A DNA stretch of 64,000 nt from Nocardioides sp. T2.26MG-1. Lineage in GTDB: Bacteria > Actinomycetota > Actinomycetes > Propionibacteriales > Nocardioidaceae. This document shows, piece by piece, positions 1 through 11,513 of this stretch. Position numbers and translations under genes: made by a program. Within the stretch, counting starts at the first letter, position 1. Each line of letters begins with the position of its first letter. Below the pieces are notes generated by a model, which made no database searches, had not been told where the DNA came from, and saw only the letters and a program-made list of their open reading frames with translations. Location of the stretch: the NCBI RefSeq assembly GCF_950101795.1, contig NZ_CATNLZ010000034.1, positions 124,001 to 188,000 on the forward strand. Reading direction: 5' to 3'.

Positions 1-17
1 CCAGCGACGACGTCGTG

Positions 18-1799
18 ATGATGGCCCGGGTCGAGCATCCCAAGGTCCTCTCACAGCCCGCTCCGCCGCTGCGCGAGGTGCTGGCACAGACGGGCCTTGA
101 GGAGCACCTCGGCAAGTACGGCGTGCCGGGCACCCGGTGGTACGGCGAGCCGCCGCTCACCGCCGACCAGCGCACGGCGTACTACGCGTGGCGGGACGCC
201 CTGCGCGCGCACGAGCACGGAGCCAAGCCGCGAGAGGACGACCTGGCGGCCGCCGTCGGTCTGAGCGGCCTCACCCTCGACCTGGCCGCGATCGACTCGG
301 CCCAGCACGCACCGTGCACCCCGCTGCTCGAGCAGCTGCTGCAGCGAGCGTCCGGCGCCGCAACCGCCGGCCCGCTCTACCTGATGGCCCGGGAGGCGGA
401 GGCCCGGCTGGACGGAGCCGCCTACCTCACCCTGCTCGAGCAGGCCGTGGCCGCCAACCCCACACTCGACGACGCGGTCGCCGACCTGGCCGAGGTCCGC
501 GCGGTCCAGGGTGACGCCACCGCCGCACACCGACTGTTCGGACTGGCCGGCATCGACCCGTCGTACCCCGACCGTGCGGCTCTTGGCCCCTTCCTCAGGG
601 CACCCGAGGGCGAGACCGGCCGCAACCGGCCCTGCCCCTGCGGGTCGGGGAAGAAGTACAAGCTCTGCCACGGCCGCGACGAACGGCACCCGCTGCCCGA
701 TCGGGCCCAGTGGCTGTGGGTGAAGCTCAAGAGCTTCGCGCAGCGGAGCATCAACCGCGACGAGCTCCTCGATTGGGCCGAACTCCTGTCCGGCGCGGGC
801 CGCGACGACCACGCCGCCGTGGTCCGCGCGATGAGCGACCCCACCACCTGGGACTTCGCCGTGTTCGACGGCGACATCCTGGCGCGATTCCTGACGCTGT
901 ACGGCGACCTGCTCCCCGCCGACGAGGCCGCCCTGGTCCGGGCGTGGCAGGAGTCGGAGCGCCGTCTGCTGGAGGTCACCTCCACCCATCTGACCGGACT
1001 CACCGCACGCGACCTGCTCACCGACGAGACGGTCGAGGTGCGCGACCGCACCCTCCCGCGGGGCCTCGAGGCGAAGGCACTGCTCCTCGGGCGGTTCCTC
1101 GACCCGGGCGACGGCACGTTGCGACCCTGGGACGACCCATTGGGCATCCCCCGCACGTGGCGACCGCGGATCCTGGCCGCGCTGCGCGACGGGATCGACG
1201 CCGCCGACCTCGCCGTGATACTGGCGCCGTCCGGTCCTCCGGAGATGGTGACCACGGACGCTGAGGAGCTGTTGTTCTGCACCGCCCACTACCGGGTCGA
1301 CGACCTGGAGGCGGTCTGGGTGGCGCTGTCGGAGACGCTGTCCGGCGATGCCGACGTCCTGCACCTGGGCAGTGGCGAGGGGGCCCCGATCCGGGGCACG
1401 GTCACCCGGGTGCGCGACATGCTCGAGCTCCAGGCGATGTCGCTCCAGCGGCTCCGGGCCCTCCAGGAGATCCTGCTCGCGGCCGCACCGGATGCCCTCC
1501 TGGTCGACGAGTCCTCCAGGGCACCGGGCGACCTGCTCGCCGACGGCCCTGCGCCGGACGCCCGATCCGAGCCGGTCCACCTCTCGCCGGAGGACCTGGC
1601 AGGGATCGTCCGCACCTTCGAGGACCGCTGGCTGGATGCGGCGATCCCAGCCCTAGGCGGACACACGCCGCGGGAGGCCGCGGCCGATGCCCGCCTGCGC
1701 CCCGACCTGGTCGCGCTGCTCGACGACATCGAGATCTCGCAGCGCGGGTCCGACGTCGCGATGGATGCCGACCGGCTGCGGGCCGAGCTGGGCCTCTGA
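18..1799 (+). CDS. SEC-C motif protein (left end possibly incomplete)
   Basis: Protein of about 593 residues whose only recognisable element is a SEC-C zinc-binding motif, RNRPCPCGSGKKYKLCHG, at roughly residues 203-220 with Cys207, Cys209, Cys218 and His219. SEC-C is the short zinc motif found at the SecA C terminus and in many proteins of unknown role. Residues 120-180 are alanine-rich and helical and may form TPR-like helices. The reading frame stays open to the window edge (it reads SDDVV before the paired ATG codons at 18 and 21), so the true start may lie upstream. It converges on xdhC with a 3-nt gap. A function cannot be assigned; a metal-binding or chaperone-like role is a guess from the motif. 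Confidence 0.75.
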   Translation: MMARVEHPKVLSQPAPPLREVLAQTGLEEHLGKYGVPGTRWYGEPPLTADQRTAYYAWRDALRAHEHGAKPREDDLAAAVGLSGLTLDLAAIDSAQHAPCTPLLEQLLQRASGAATAGPLYLMAREAEARLDGAAYLTLLEQAVAANPTLDDAVADLAEVRAVQGDATAAHRLFGLAGIDPSYPDRAALGPFLRAPEGETGRNRPCPCGSGKKYKLCHGRDERHPLPDRAQWLWVKLKSFAQRSINRDELLDWAELLSGAGRDDHAAVVRAMSDPTTWDFAVFDGDILARFLTLYGDLLPADEAALVRAWQESERRLLEVTSTHLTGLTARDLLTDETVEVRDRTLPRGLEAKALLLGRFLDPGDGTLRPWDDPLGIPRTWRPRILAALRDGIDAADLAVILAPSGPPEMVTTDAEELLFCTAHYRVDDLEAVWVALSETLSGDADVLHLGSGEGAPIRGTVTRVRDMLELQAMSLQRLRALQEILLAAAPDALLVDESSRAPGDLLADGPAPDARSEPVHLSPEDLAGIVRTFEDRWLDAAIPALGGHTPREAAADARLRPDLVALLDDIEISQRGSDVAMDADRLRAELGL

Positions 1800-1802
1800 C
1801 GG

Positions 1803-2642
1803 TCAGGAGCCGGTCCGCACCGACGCGAGCCGGGACAGCAGGTCTGCGGCGACCCCGACCGCGATCGTGGCCGGGTCCTTGCCCACCAGCTCCGGGCGCC
1901 CGATCGGGCACTGGATGCGCGCGATCGCGGCCGCCGGGTGGCCCTCGACGGCCAGCCCCTGCTGGAACCTGCGCCACTTCGCCGCCGACCCGATCAGCCC
2001 GACCGAGGCCAGGTGCTCGCAGCGCAGCGCGGCGTCGCAGAGGGCGAAGTCCTCGGCGTGGTCGTGGGTCATCACCAGCACGTGCGTCCCCGGGGGCACC
2101 TCGGCGAGGACGAGCTCGGGCAGCGGCGCGTGGTGCGGGTGGATCGAGGCCGGGCCGTCGTCGAGGGAGGCGAGCAGCCCGCCGTCCACCCGGTCCGCCC
2201 GGGAGTCGACCAGGTGCAGCTCGACGTCCTGGCGCGAGAGGATCCGGGCCAGCTCGAGGCCGACGTGACCCATCCCGAAGATCGCGATCGCGGCCGGCAC
2301 CGGGAGCTGCTCCAGGAGCAGCGTGACCTCGCCGCCGCAGCACTGACGGCCGTGCTCGGTGCGGGCCCGGTCGCTGAGCTGCAGGGTGAGGGACTCGGGT
2401 GGCCCGGGCGGCCCGGCGAGCAGCTCGGCGGCGCGGGCCAGCGCGGTCTCCTCGAGGTTGCCGCCCCCGATCGTCCCCCAGGCCTGCACCGGCGCGCCGC
2501 CTTCGGTGCCGGGCGCCGGCAGGGCGACGACCATCTTGGCCCCCGCCTCGCGCGGCGCGTGGCCGCGGACCTCCGTCACGGTCACCAGGACACCGGCCCG
2601 GCGCTCGCGCCGGAGCCGCTCCACCACCGTCGGCCAGTGCAT
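1803..2642 (-). CDS. xdhC: XdhC: Moco-insertion/maturation factor for xanthine dehydrogenase
   Basis: Protein of 279 aa. XdhC/CoxI proteins bind molybdenum cofactor, promote its sulfuration and hand it to the large subunit of xanthine dehydrogenase; they are not part of the final enzyme. Seen here: the N-terminal block with GTIGGGNLEETAL, the cysteine motif HGRQCCGGEVTLLLE, a Rossmann stretch IAIFGMGHVGLELARIL, and the C-terminal block with LIGSAAKW and CPIGRPELVGKDPATIAVG, in family order and at normal length. The ATG at 2642 overlaps the end of the large-subunit gene (stop at 2644-2646) closely enough for translational coupling. It is the last gene of the long minus-strand purine block. Confidence 0.92.
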   Translation of the reverse strand: MHWPTVVERLRRERRAGVLVTVTEVRGHAPREAGAKMVVALPAPGTEGGAPVQAWGTIGGGNLEETALARAAELLAGPPGPPESLTLQLSDRARTEHGRQCCGGEVTLLLEQLPVPAAIAIFGMGHVGLELARILSRQDVELHLVDSRADRVDGGLLASLDDGPASIHPHHAPLPELVLAEVPPGTHVLVMTHDHAEDFALCDAALRCEHLASVGLIGSAAKWRRFQQGLAVEGHPAAAIARIQCPIGRPELVGKDPATIAVGVAADLLSRLASVRTGS

Positions 2643-2643
2643 G

Positions 2644-4943
2644 TCAGTCGACCCCCGTCCCTGCCGGGACGGCCTGCCCCGTGGCCGAGCCGAGCCGGGC
2701 GCGCTCGATCGCCCAGAACACCGCCTCCGGGGTCGCCGGCGACGGCAGCTCGACGACACCACCCTCGTGGCCGAACGCGGCCACCGCGGCACGGATCGCC
2801 TCGCGCACCGAGAGCGCCAGCATGAGGGGCGGCTCCCCCACGGCCTTGGAGCCGTAGACCACGCCGTCCTCGTGGGCGCCCCGCAGCAGGGACACGTGGA
2901 AGGCCTCGGGCAGCTCGCCGAGGCTCGGCAGCTTGTAGGTGCTCGCGGCCTGGGTGGCCAGCCGGCCGCGGGCCGGCCCGTCGGACTCGTCCCACCGCAG
3001 GTCCTCGAGGGTCAGCCAGCCGGCGCCCTGCACGAAGCCGCCCTCGATCTGCCCGAGGTCGACCAGCGGCGACAGGCTGTCACCGACGTCGTGGACGATG
3101 TCGACCCGCCTCGTGCGGTAGGCCCCGGTGAACCCGTCGACCTCGACCTCGGCCGCGGCCGCGCCGTACGCGAAGTACTTGAACGGATGACCCTGCATGC
3201 GGGCCGGGTCCCACTCCAGGCCCTCGGTCCGGTAGAAGCCGGCCGCCCACAGCTGGACCCGGCCGAGGTAGGCCTCGCGCACGAGGTCCTCCCAGCCCAG
3301 CTCCCGGCGGGCGGCGAGCTCGTCGAGACGGGCCCGGATCTGCTCGCACGCGTGCTTGACCGCCGCACCGTTGAGGTCGGCACCGGAGCTCGCGGCCGTG
3401 GCGGACGTGTTCGGCACCTTGTCGGTGCGGGTGGGTGCGAGCCGGACCCGCGCCAGCGGCACCCCCAGGGTGGTCGCCGCGGCCTGGAGCATCTTGGTGT
3501 GCAGCCCCTGCCCCATCTCGGTGCCGCCGTGGTTGATCAGCACCGAGCCGTCCTTGTAGACGTGGACCAGCGCGCCCGCCTGGTTGAACGCCTTGAAGTT
3601 GAAGGCGATGCCGAACTTCACCGGCGTCACCGCCAACCCCCGCTTCGCGTGCGGGTGCGCGGCGTTGAACGCGGTGATCTCCGCCCGCCGCTCGGCGACC
3701 CGCCCGTTCGCGAGTACCTGGTCCCAGACCAGGCCGAGCCGCTCGGGGTGCCGCACGACCTGGCCGTACGGCGTCGCCTGCCCCTCGGTGTAGAAGTTGC
3801 GGCGGCGCAACTCCGTCGGGTCGACGCCGAGCAGCGGCGCACAGCGACCGAGGATGTCCTCGATCACCATCATCCCCTGGGGTCCGCCGAACCCGCGGAA
3901 CGCGGTGGACGAGGCCTTGTGGGTGCGGGCGATCCGCCCGTGCAGGCGCACGTCCGGGATCCAGTAGGCGTTGTCGACGTGACACAGCGCCCGCGCGAGC
4001 ACCGGCTCGGACAGGTCCAGGCTCCAGCCGCCGTCGGAGGTGAGCGTCGCGTCCAGCGCCCGCAGCCGCCCGTCGGTGTCGAAGCCGACCCGCCACGCGG
4101 TGTGGAACCCGTGGCGCTTGCCGGTCATCGTGAGGTCCTGGGTGCGGGTGAGCCGGACCCGCACCGGCCGGCCGGTGACGACGGCGCCGAGCGCCGCGAT
4201 CGCGGCGTACCCGTGCGGCTGCATCTCCTTGCCCCCGAACGCACCGCCCATCCGCAGCGACTGCACCGTGACGTGGTGGTCGCGGAGGCCGAGCACGTGC
4301 GCGACGACCTCCTGGGTCTCGGTCGGGTGCTGGGTGCTGCTCTGGACGAACACCTGCCCGGCCTCGTCGACGTGCGCCAGCGAGCACTGCGTCTCGAGGT
4401 AGAAGTGCTCCTGGCCGGCGGTCTCGGTGACCCCGCTGAAGACGTGGGCGGACGACGCGAGGCCGCGCTCCACGTCGCCGCGCTCGACCGTGGGCCGGGC
4501 TCCCTGGAAGCTCTCGGCGGCGATCGCCTCGGTCACGCGGAGCACGGCCGGCAGCGGCTCGTAGTCGACCTCGACGGCGGCGGCACCGAGCCGGGCCGCC
4601 TCCGGCGACTCCGCCAGCACCCAGCACACGGCGTGGCCGTGGAACATGACCTCGGTCGGGAACAGCGGCTCGTCGTCCCGCACCCCGGCGTCGTTGCGGC
4701 CGGGCACGTCCGCGGCGGTGAGCACGTGCACCACACCGGGGACGTCCAGAGCCGGGGCGGCCCGCAGCGCGGTCACCCGGGCGTGGGCGTGCGGGGCCTG
4801 GACCGGATGGGCGTGCAGGCAGTCGCGCGTGCGGACGACCAGGTCGTCGGTGTACATCGCCGCGCCGGTGACGTGGAGGGCGGCGCTCTCGTGGGGCATC
4901 TCGATGCCGACAGCGGCGTCCGGGGGACGCCTGGACAGGTCGC

Positions 4944-4947
<4 letters not shown>
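2644..4947 (-). CDS. xdhB: Xanthine dehydrogenase, molybdopterin-binding large subunit
   Basis: Protein of 767 aa that carries the Mo-pterin site oxidising hypoxanthine/xanthine to urate. Motifs of the family: GGAFGGKEMQPHGYA, STAFRGFGGPQGMMVIE (substrate-pocket Arg and Phe), NHGGTEMGQGLHTK, and the C-terminal KAVGEPPLML containing the catalytic base Glu. Length is that of bacterial XdhB. I place the start at GTG 4947, not at the longer open frame upstream, because this GTG overlaps the xdhA stop as GTGA and because conserved sequence begins right after it. Electrons pass to the XdhA Fe-S/FAD subunit encoded immediately upstream; XdhC encoded downstream supplies cofactor. Confidence 0.94.
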
Positions 4948-6389
<1,442 letters not shown>

Positions 6390-6425
6390 GCCCTCTCCCA
6401 TCACGCACGCAACGCACAACAGACT

Positions 6426-7835
6426 TTACGCGGCGGTCGGCCCGCGCGACCGCCGTACGAAGCGACCGCGACCGGGCCGCGGGTCGACCGGCTCCCCGTC
6501 CGCGGCGACGACCTCGCCCCGGCTGAGGGTGAGGGCCGGCCACCCGGTGACGACCCGGCCGGCGTACGGGCTGTGGTCGCAGCGCGAGTGGAGGCCGGAG
6601 GCGTCGAGGCTGCGGGTGGCGCCCGGGTCGAACACCACGAGGTCGGCGTCGAGCCCGGGCCGGATCGCGCCCTTGGCGCCGTCCAGGCCGAAGAGCCGCG
6701 CGGGTGCGCCGGCCGTCGCGTCGACCCACCTCTCGAGCGACAGCCGACCGGAGACGACGCCCTGGTAGACCAGCGACAGCCGGGTCTCGACGCCGCTCAG
6801 GCCGCCCGGGATCTGGGTGAAGTTCTCCCAGCCCGTCCCACCGGTTCCGCGGCGCCGGTCCTCGATCGTGAACGGGCAGTGGTCGGTGGCGACGACCTCG
6901 ACGTCGCCGGGGGCCAGCGCACCCCACAGGGCCTCGCGGTCGTCGGCGCCCCGCAGCGGTGGGGCGCACACGAAGTCCTGCTCACCGGCCTCGAGGTGCG
7001 ACTGGTCGAGGTAGAGGTAGTGCGGGCAGGTCTCGGCGTGGACGTCGACGCCGGCGGCACGTGCGGCGCGGACGGCCTCCAGCCCCTCCGCACTGGAGAG
7101 GTGGACGACGTACAGCCCCGCTCCCGCGGCGCCCGCCAGTGCCGCCGCCCGGCGGATCGACTCGGCCTCCACCGTCGGCGGCCGCGCCGCGGGGATCGCC
7201 TCCGGGCCGGTCCGGCCGGCCGCGATCGCCTCGCCGACCAGCGCCTCGACCCGCGCGCCGTCCTCCGCGTGCACGCAGACCCGCACCCCGGTACGCCGGG
7301 ACGCGGCCAGCGCCCGGCCGAGCGTGTCGTCGTCGACCATCAGCCGGTCGGGGTAGGCGAGGTACAGCTTCACGCTCGTCACGCCGCGCTCGGCGAGCTC
7401 GGCGAACCGGGCGGTCGCGACCTCCAGGTCGTCGGGGAGCTCGGTGACCGTCAGGTGGAAGCCGTAGTCGACGACCGCCCGGCCCCGGGCCCGGTCGTGC
7501 CAGGTGGCCAGCGCCTCCCGCCACGGCTCGCGGCCGGCGCCGGCGAAGTCGACCACGCAGGTGGTGCCGCCGCAGGCGGCGGCCAGGGTCCCGGACTCGA
7601 AGTCGTCGGCCGAGGTGACCGCCCCGACCGGGAGCGCGAAGTGGGTGTGGACGTCGACGCCGCCGGGGACGACGTACGCCCCGCCCGCGTCGACGACCTC
7701 GAGGTCCGAGCCGCCGTCGACGGCCAGGTCGGGCTCGACGGCCACGATCGCCCCGGCGCGCACGAGCACGTCGGCCCGCCGGGCGCCGGCCGGTCCCACG
7801 ACGGTGCCGCCCCGCACCAGGAGGTCGCTGGTCAT
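6426..7835 (-). CDS. hydA: Dihydropyrimidinase / D-hydantoinase-type amidohydrolase
   Basis: Protein of about 469 aa of the cyclic amidohydrolase family, which opens hydantoin, dihydropyrimidine or allantoin rings to N-carbamoyl products using a binuclear metal site. Visible ligands: GGVDVHTHF, the Lys of SVKLYLAYPD expected to be carboxylated, CVHAEDG, VVHLSSAEG and VATDHCPF. Overall sequence looks closest to the HyuA/dihydropyrimidinase branch. Two starts are possible, GTG 7838 or ATG 7835, both 3-6 nt after the XdhD-like stop. Its position between two molybdenum hydroxylases suggests the ring it opens is made by, or feeds, those enzymes; E. coli has hyuA beside xdhD in the same way. Substrate is not determined by the sequence. 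Confidence 0.88.
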   Translation of the reverse strand: MTSDLLVRGGTVVGPAGARRADVLVRAGAIVAVEPDLAVDGGSDLEVVDAGGAYVVPGGVDVHTHFALPVGAVTSADDFESGTLAAACGGTTCVVDFAGAGREPWREALATWHDRARGRAVVDYGFHLTVTELPDDLEVATARFAELAERGVTSVKLYLAYPDRLMVDDDTLGRALAASRRTGVRVCVHAEDGARVEALVGEAIAAGRTGPEAIPAARPPTVEAESIRRAAALAGAAGAGLYVVHLSSAEGLEAVRAARAAGVDVHAETCPHYLYLDQSHLEAGEQDFVCAPPLRGADDREALWGALAPGDVEVVATDHCPFTIEDRRRGTGGTGWENFTQIPGGLSGVETRLSLVYQGVVSGRLSLERWVDATAGAPARLFGLDGAKGAIRPGLDADLVVFDPGATRSLDASGLHSRCDHSPYAGRVVTGWPALTLSRGEVVAADGEPVDPRPGRGRFVRRSRGPTAA

Positions 7836-7841
7836 CACGGG

Positions 7842-10769
7842 CTACTGCGGGTGCAGCGCCCGCCACACCCGCTCGGGCGTGAGCGGGAGCTCGTTGACGG
7901 TGACCCCCGTCGCGTCGAGGATCGCGTTGCGGACGGCGGGCGCCACCCCGTCGATCGCGATCTCGCCGATCGACTTGGCGCCGAACGGGCCACTGGGCTC
8001 CATGGTCTGGACGAGGAACACCTCCATCGGGGGCGTGTCGTCGGGCCGGAAGATCCAGTACGGCCCGAACCGTGCGTTCACCGCCCGGCCCGCCTCGTCG
8101 AGGACCAGGTCCTCGGTGAGCGCGTAGCCGAGGGCCTGCACCATGGCGCCCTCGACCTGGCCGCTGGCCGTCGTGGGGTTGATGACGACGCCCGCGTCGA
8201 CGGCCATGACGAGCTTGGTGACCGTGACCTGGCCGGTGTCGACGTCCACCTCGATCTCGGCGACCTGGGCGGCGAACGGCGGTGGCGACTCACCGGAGAC
8301 GTGCGAGGCGGTCGCCATGATCTGCTCCTGGTCCTCCAGGTGCAGCGCGTGCAGCGCCACCTCCTCGAGCGTGACCGACCGGCCGTCGGGCGCCCACGCC
8401 TGCTTGTTGCGCAGCTCGACCTGGCCCGGGTCGTCGAGCCCGAGCAGCCGGGCGGCCCGCAGCACGATCCGCTCCCGCACCGCCTCCGACGCCTTCTTCA
8501 CCGCCATGCCCGAGATGTACGTCGTGCTGTCGGCGTAGGCGCCCACGTCGAACGGCGTCATGTCGGTGTCCGCGGCGTACACGATGATGTCGTCCGAGTC
8601 GACGCCGAGCACCTCGGCGGCGATCTGGGCGAGCACGGTGTCGGCCCCGGTGCCGAGGTCGGTCGCGCCGAAGAGCAGGTTGAACGACCCGTCGTCGTTC
8701 ATCTTGATCGACGCGCCGCCCATGTCGAGGTTCGGGATCGCCGTCGCCTGCATGCACAGGGCGAACCCGATCCCGCGGCGGATGCTCGGCCGGTCCGCGG
8801 GCTGCTTCCACGCGGGGTCGAGCCGCCGCTCCCAGCCGATCGCCCGCAGGACCTGCGCGACGCACTCGTCGGTCGCGCAGCTGGTCACCCGCGGCATCTC
8901 GCCCGCGATCTCCGCGGCACCGCGCTCGCCCAGCGCGGGGAGGATGTCGAGCGGGTCGCCCTCGCGCACCCAGTTCTTGCGGCGCAGCTCGACGGGGTCC
9001 ATGCCGAGGGCGTGTGCGATGTCGTCCAGGTGCGACTCGAGCGCGAACAGCGCCTGCGGGGCGCCGTACCCGCGGAAGGCACCGGCCACCGGACGGTTCG
9101 TGTAGGCGACGTCCGCGTGGTAGCGCTTGGCCGGGCAGTTGTACTGCGAGAGCCCGCGCTGCCCGGAGACCGACTGCACGGTGAAGCCGTGCGTCGCGTA
9201 GGGGCCGGTGTTGCCGACCACCCGGTGGTCCAGCGCGAGCAGCCGGCCGTCGTCGTCGACGCCGGCGCGGAACGTGATGGTCTGCGCGTGCCGGATGCGG
9301 GCGGAGACGAACTCCTCCTCGCGGGTCAGCTCGAGACGGACCGGACGGCGGGTCGCGAGCACCAGGTGCCCGACGAGATCCTCGAGCAGCATCTCCTGCT
9401 TGCCGCCGAACCCACCGCCGATGCGCGGCTTGATCACCCGGATCTGCTTGACCGGCAGCCCCAGCAGCGGCGCGACCATGCGGCGCGCATGGAACGGCAC
9501 CTGGGTGGAGCTGCGCAGCACCAGACGCTCGTCCTCGTCCAGCCAGCCGATGGTGATGGCCGGCTCGATCGGGCAGGTGTGCTGTTGCTGGACGTGGAAG
9601 GTCTGCTCGAAGACGTGCGGTGCCTGGGCGAACGCCGCCTCCATCTCCTCGTCGGTCACGGTCTGCCCGTTCACCTCGCGGGGGATGTTGCGTGCCGCGT
9701 CGAGGATGCCCTCGGTGTCGGTCTCGTCGTGGATCACGGGGGCGCCGGGCCGGATCGCCTCGACCTCGTCGAACACGGCCGGCAGCACGTCGTAGGTCAC
9801 CTTGATCCGCCGGCACGCCTCCTCGGCGATCTCGACGCTCTCGGCCGCCACCGCGGCCACCCTGTCGCCGACGTGGCGCACCTTGTCGTCGAAGCTGACC
9901 TGGTCCCAGGGCCGGGGGTTCGGCCAGCTCTGGCCGCCGGAGGCGTACTTCACCCGGGCGGTGTTGAACGTGTGCAGTACGGCGTGCACGCCGGGCAGCG
10001 CGCGCGCCTCGGAGTCGTCGATCGCCACGATGCGGGCGTGGGCGTGCGGGCTGCGCAGCACCTTCGCGTAGAGCATCCCGCGCAGCTCGATGTCGTCCAC
10101 GAACGCCGGGTTGCCCTTGACCAGCTTGAGCGCGTCGACCTTCGCCGCACCCGTGCCGACCACGGTGGTGACCGGCACGTCGGCCGACGGCACCAGCCGG
10201 GGCATCGCCGCCGGGGCGTCCGGGACCGGCCCGCCGGCGCCGCCGTCGGTGAGCCGCTCGACGAGCACCGGCGCCATCGGCTCGGGCTTCTCCCCGCGGA
10301 GCAGCGCGGCCGCCCGCTGGACGGCGTCGACCACCTTCACGTAGCCGGTCTCGCGGTCGAGGATGCCGGAGAGCGCATCGCGGATCTCCCACTCGGTCGG
10401 CTCGGGGTTGCTCTCGAGGAGGGCCTTGGTCGCCAGCACCATCGCCCCGGCCGAGTAGCCGGACTGCAGCGCACCGGACTCGACGAAGGCCGCCTGGATG
10501 GGGTGCAGCTCGCCGGTGGCGACGTTCAGCGACTCGACGGTCGTGACGTCGTGGCCGCCGGCCTGGGCCGCGAGCAGCACGTCGGCGGAGACCAGCCGGG
10601 CGTCGAGCAGCACCGCGGCCGCCCCGGTCTCGCCGGTCTCGGAGCCGAACTTCACGCTGAAGCAGCCCAGCCGGCGCAGCACGGCCAGCAGCGAGTCACC
10701 GGGCGCGCAGGTGATGCGCTGCGGGGCTCCGTTGAGGGTCAGCTCGAGGTCCATCGTCCGCCCGGTCAT
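7842..10769 (-). CDS. xdhD: XdhD-like molybdenum hydroxylase with a cysteine-less ferredoxin domain
   Basis: Protein of 975 aa: an N-terminal domain with the fold signature of the small Fe-S subunit (about 1-160) fused to a full Mo-pterin subunit. The Mo part looks competent: IGGGFGGKQEMLLED, AGAFRGYGAPQAL and a C-terminal GPFGAKSIGEIAIDG with the catalytic Glu. In the N-terminal domain every one of the eight canonical cluster cysteines is replaced: Ser43, Thr48, Ala51, Asp63, Ser103, Ser106, Asp138 and Glu140, within well-kept framework such as AAVLLDARLV and EIRDALSG. The protein cannot bind either cluster through the usual residues. The layout resembles E. coli XdhD, whose N-terminal domain is also degenerate as I recall it. 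The ATG overlaps the stop of the FAD-subunit gene by 4 nt, so that subunit is the likely partner. Substrate unknown; a purine or related N-heterocycle is inferred from context. Confidence 0.9.
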   Translation of the reverse strand: MTGRTMDLELTLNGAPQRITCAPGDSLLAVLRRLGCFSVKFGSETGETGAAAVLLDARLVSADVLLAAQAGGHDVTTVESLNVATGELHPIQAAFVESGALQSGYSAGAMVLATKALLESNPEPTEWEIRDALSGILDRETGYVKVVDAVQRAAALLRGEKPEPMAPVLVERLTDGGAGGPVPDAPAAMPRLVPSADVPVTTVVGTGAAKVDALKLVKGNPAFVDDIELRGMLYAKVLRSPHAHARIVAIDDSEARALPGVHAVLHTFNTARVKYASGGQSWPNPRPWDQVSFDDKVRHVGDRVAAVAAESVEIAEEACRRIKVTYDVLPAVFDEVEAIRPGAPVIHDETDTEGILDAARNIPREVNGQTVTDEEMEAAFAQAPHVFEQTFHVQQQHTCPIEPAITIGWLDEDERLVLRSSTQVPFHARRMVAPLLGLPVKQIRVIKPRIGGGFGGKQEMLLEDLVGHLVLATRRPVRLELTREEEFVSARIRHAQTITFRAGVDDDGRLLALDHRVVGNTGPYATHGFTVQSVSGQRGLSQYNCPAKRYHADVAYTNRPVAGAFRGYGAPQALFALESHLDDIAHALGMDPVELRRKNWVREGDPLDILPALGERGAAEIAGEMPRVTSCATDECVAQVLRAIGWERRLDPAWKQPADRPSIRRGIGFALCMQATAIPNLDMGGASIKMNDDGSFNLLFGATDLGTGADTVLAQIAAEVLGVDSDDIIVYAADTDMTPFDVGAYADSTTYISGMAVKKASEAVRERIVLRAARLLGLDDPGQVELRNKQAWAPDGRSVTLEEVALHALHLEDQEQIMATASHVSGESPPPFAAQVAEIEVDVDTGQVTVTKLVMAVDAGVVINPTTASGQVEGAMVQALGYALTEDLVLDEAGRAVNARFGPYWIFRPDDTPPMEVFLVQTMEPSGPFGAKSIGEIAIDGVAPAVRNAILDATGVTVNELPLTPERVWRALHPQ

Positions 10770-11491
10770 GAGATCGCCTCCACCACTCGCTGGGTCAGCA
10801 CGTCGGCCAGGGCCCGGCGGTACTCGCTCGACCCCCGGAAGTCCCCGACCGGATCGAGCGCGTCGCCGAGCCGTACGAGGATCGGTGTCCGGGCCACCCC
10901 GGTGAGTGCGACCCGTCGCCCGTCCTCGGTCTGCCGGGCGAAGGCCGCCACGATGGCCCGGTCGGCAGGCGTGCGGGCGGTGTGGCAGGCCGCGGCGGCG
11001 CCGTCGGTGCAGAGCGTCACGGCGGTCACCACGCTTCCGGCTCCGAGCGGCAGCCCGGCGAGGAACGACTCCAGCGGGACCGAATCGGCCCCCCGGCTCG
11101 TCTCCACGTGCACGAGCGCCTCGTGGACGAGCAGCGCCGCCAGCAGCTCGCTCTCGCCGTCGCCGGTCGCGACGCAGCCACCGAGCGTGCCCTGGGCACG
11201 CAGCGTGCTCGGCCGTTCCCGGCGGGCCGCCTCGCGGACGAGCGCGGGCACCCGGTCGCTGTCGACGAGCTGCTGCAGCCTCGTCATCGCGCCGACCCGC
11301 AGCAGGTGCTCGCCGTCGGCTCGGATGCCGTCGAGGCGCAGCGCCTGCAGGTCCACCACCTCGACCTCGCGCGCCGAGCTGTCGCCGCCGAGTCGCGTGC
11401 CACCGGCGAGCGCGACCGCGCCGGACCAGGACAGCAGCTCGAGGGCCTCGTCCATCGTCGAGGGACGCGCATAGGCGGAAACCATGACCAT
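10766..11491 (-). CDS. FAD-binding subunit of a molybdenum hydroxylase (CoxM/YgfM type)
   Basis: Protein of 239-241 aa matching the FAD domain of xanthine dehydrogenase-family enzymes made as a separate subunit. It begins with the characteristic AYARPSTMDEALELLS and has VALAGGTRLGGD for the FAD pyrophosphate loop and RAQGTLGGCVATGDGESEL in place of the usual IGGN-type motif. It would take electrons from the Mo subunit and pass them to NAD or another acceptor. Start is either ATG 11491 or ATG 11485. Its stop overlaps the XdhD-like ATG (ATGA), which marks that protein as its partner. No separate intact Fe-S subunit gene lies beside it, so the electron path between Mo and FAD is unexplained. E. 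coli ygfM next to xdhD is the parallel. Confidence 0.85.
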   Translation of the reverse strand: MVMVSAYARPSTMDEALELLSWSGAVALAGGTRLGGDSSAREVEVVDLQALRLDGIRADGEHLLRVGAMTRLQQLVDSDRVPALVREAARRERPSTLRAQGTLGGCVATGDGESELLAALLVHEALVHVETSRGADSVPLESFLAGLPLGAGSVVTAVTLCTDGAAAACHTARTPADRAIVAAFARQTEDGRRVALTGVARTPILVRLGDALDPVGDFRGSSEYRRALADVLTQRVVEAIS

Positions 11492-11513
11492 CGTGCCACC
11501 GTCCTCCCGGGCC

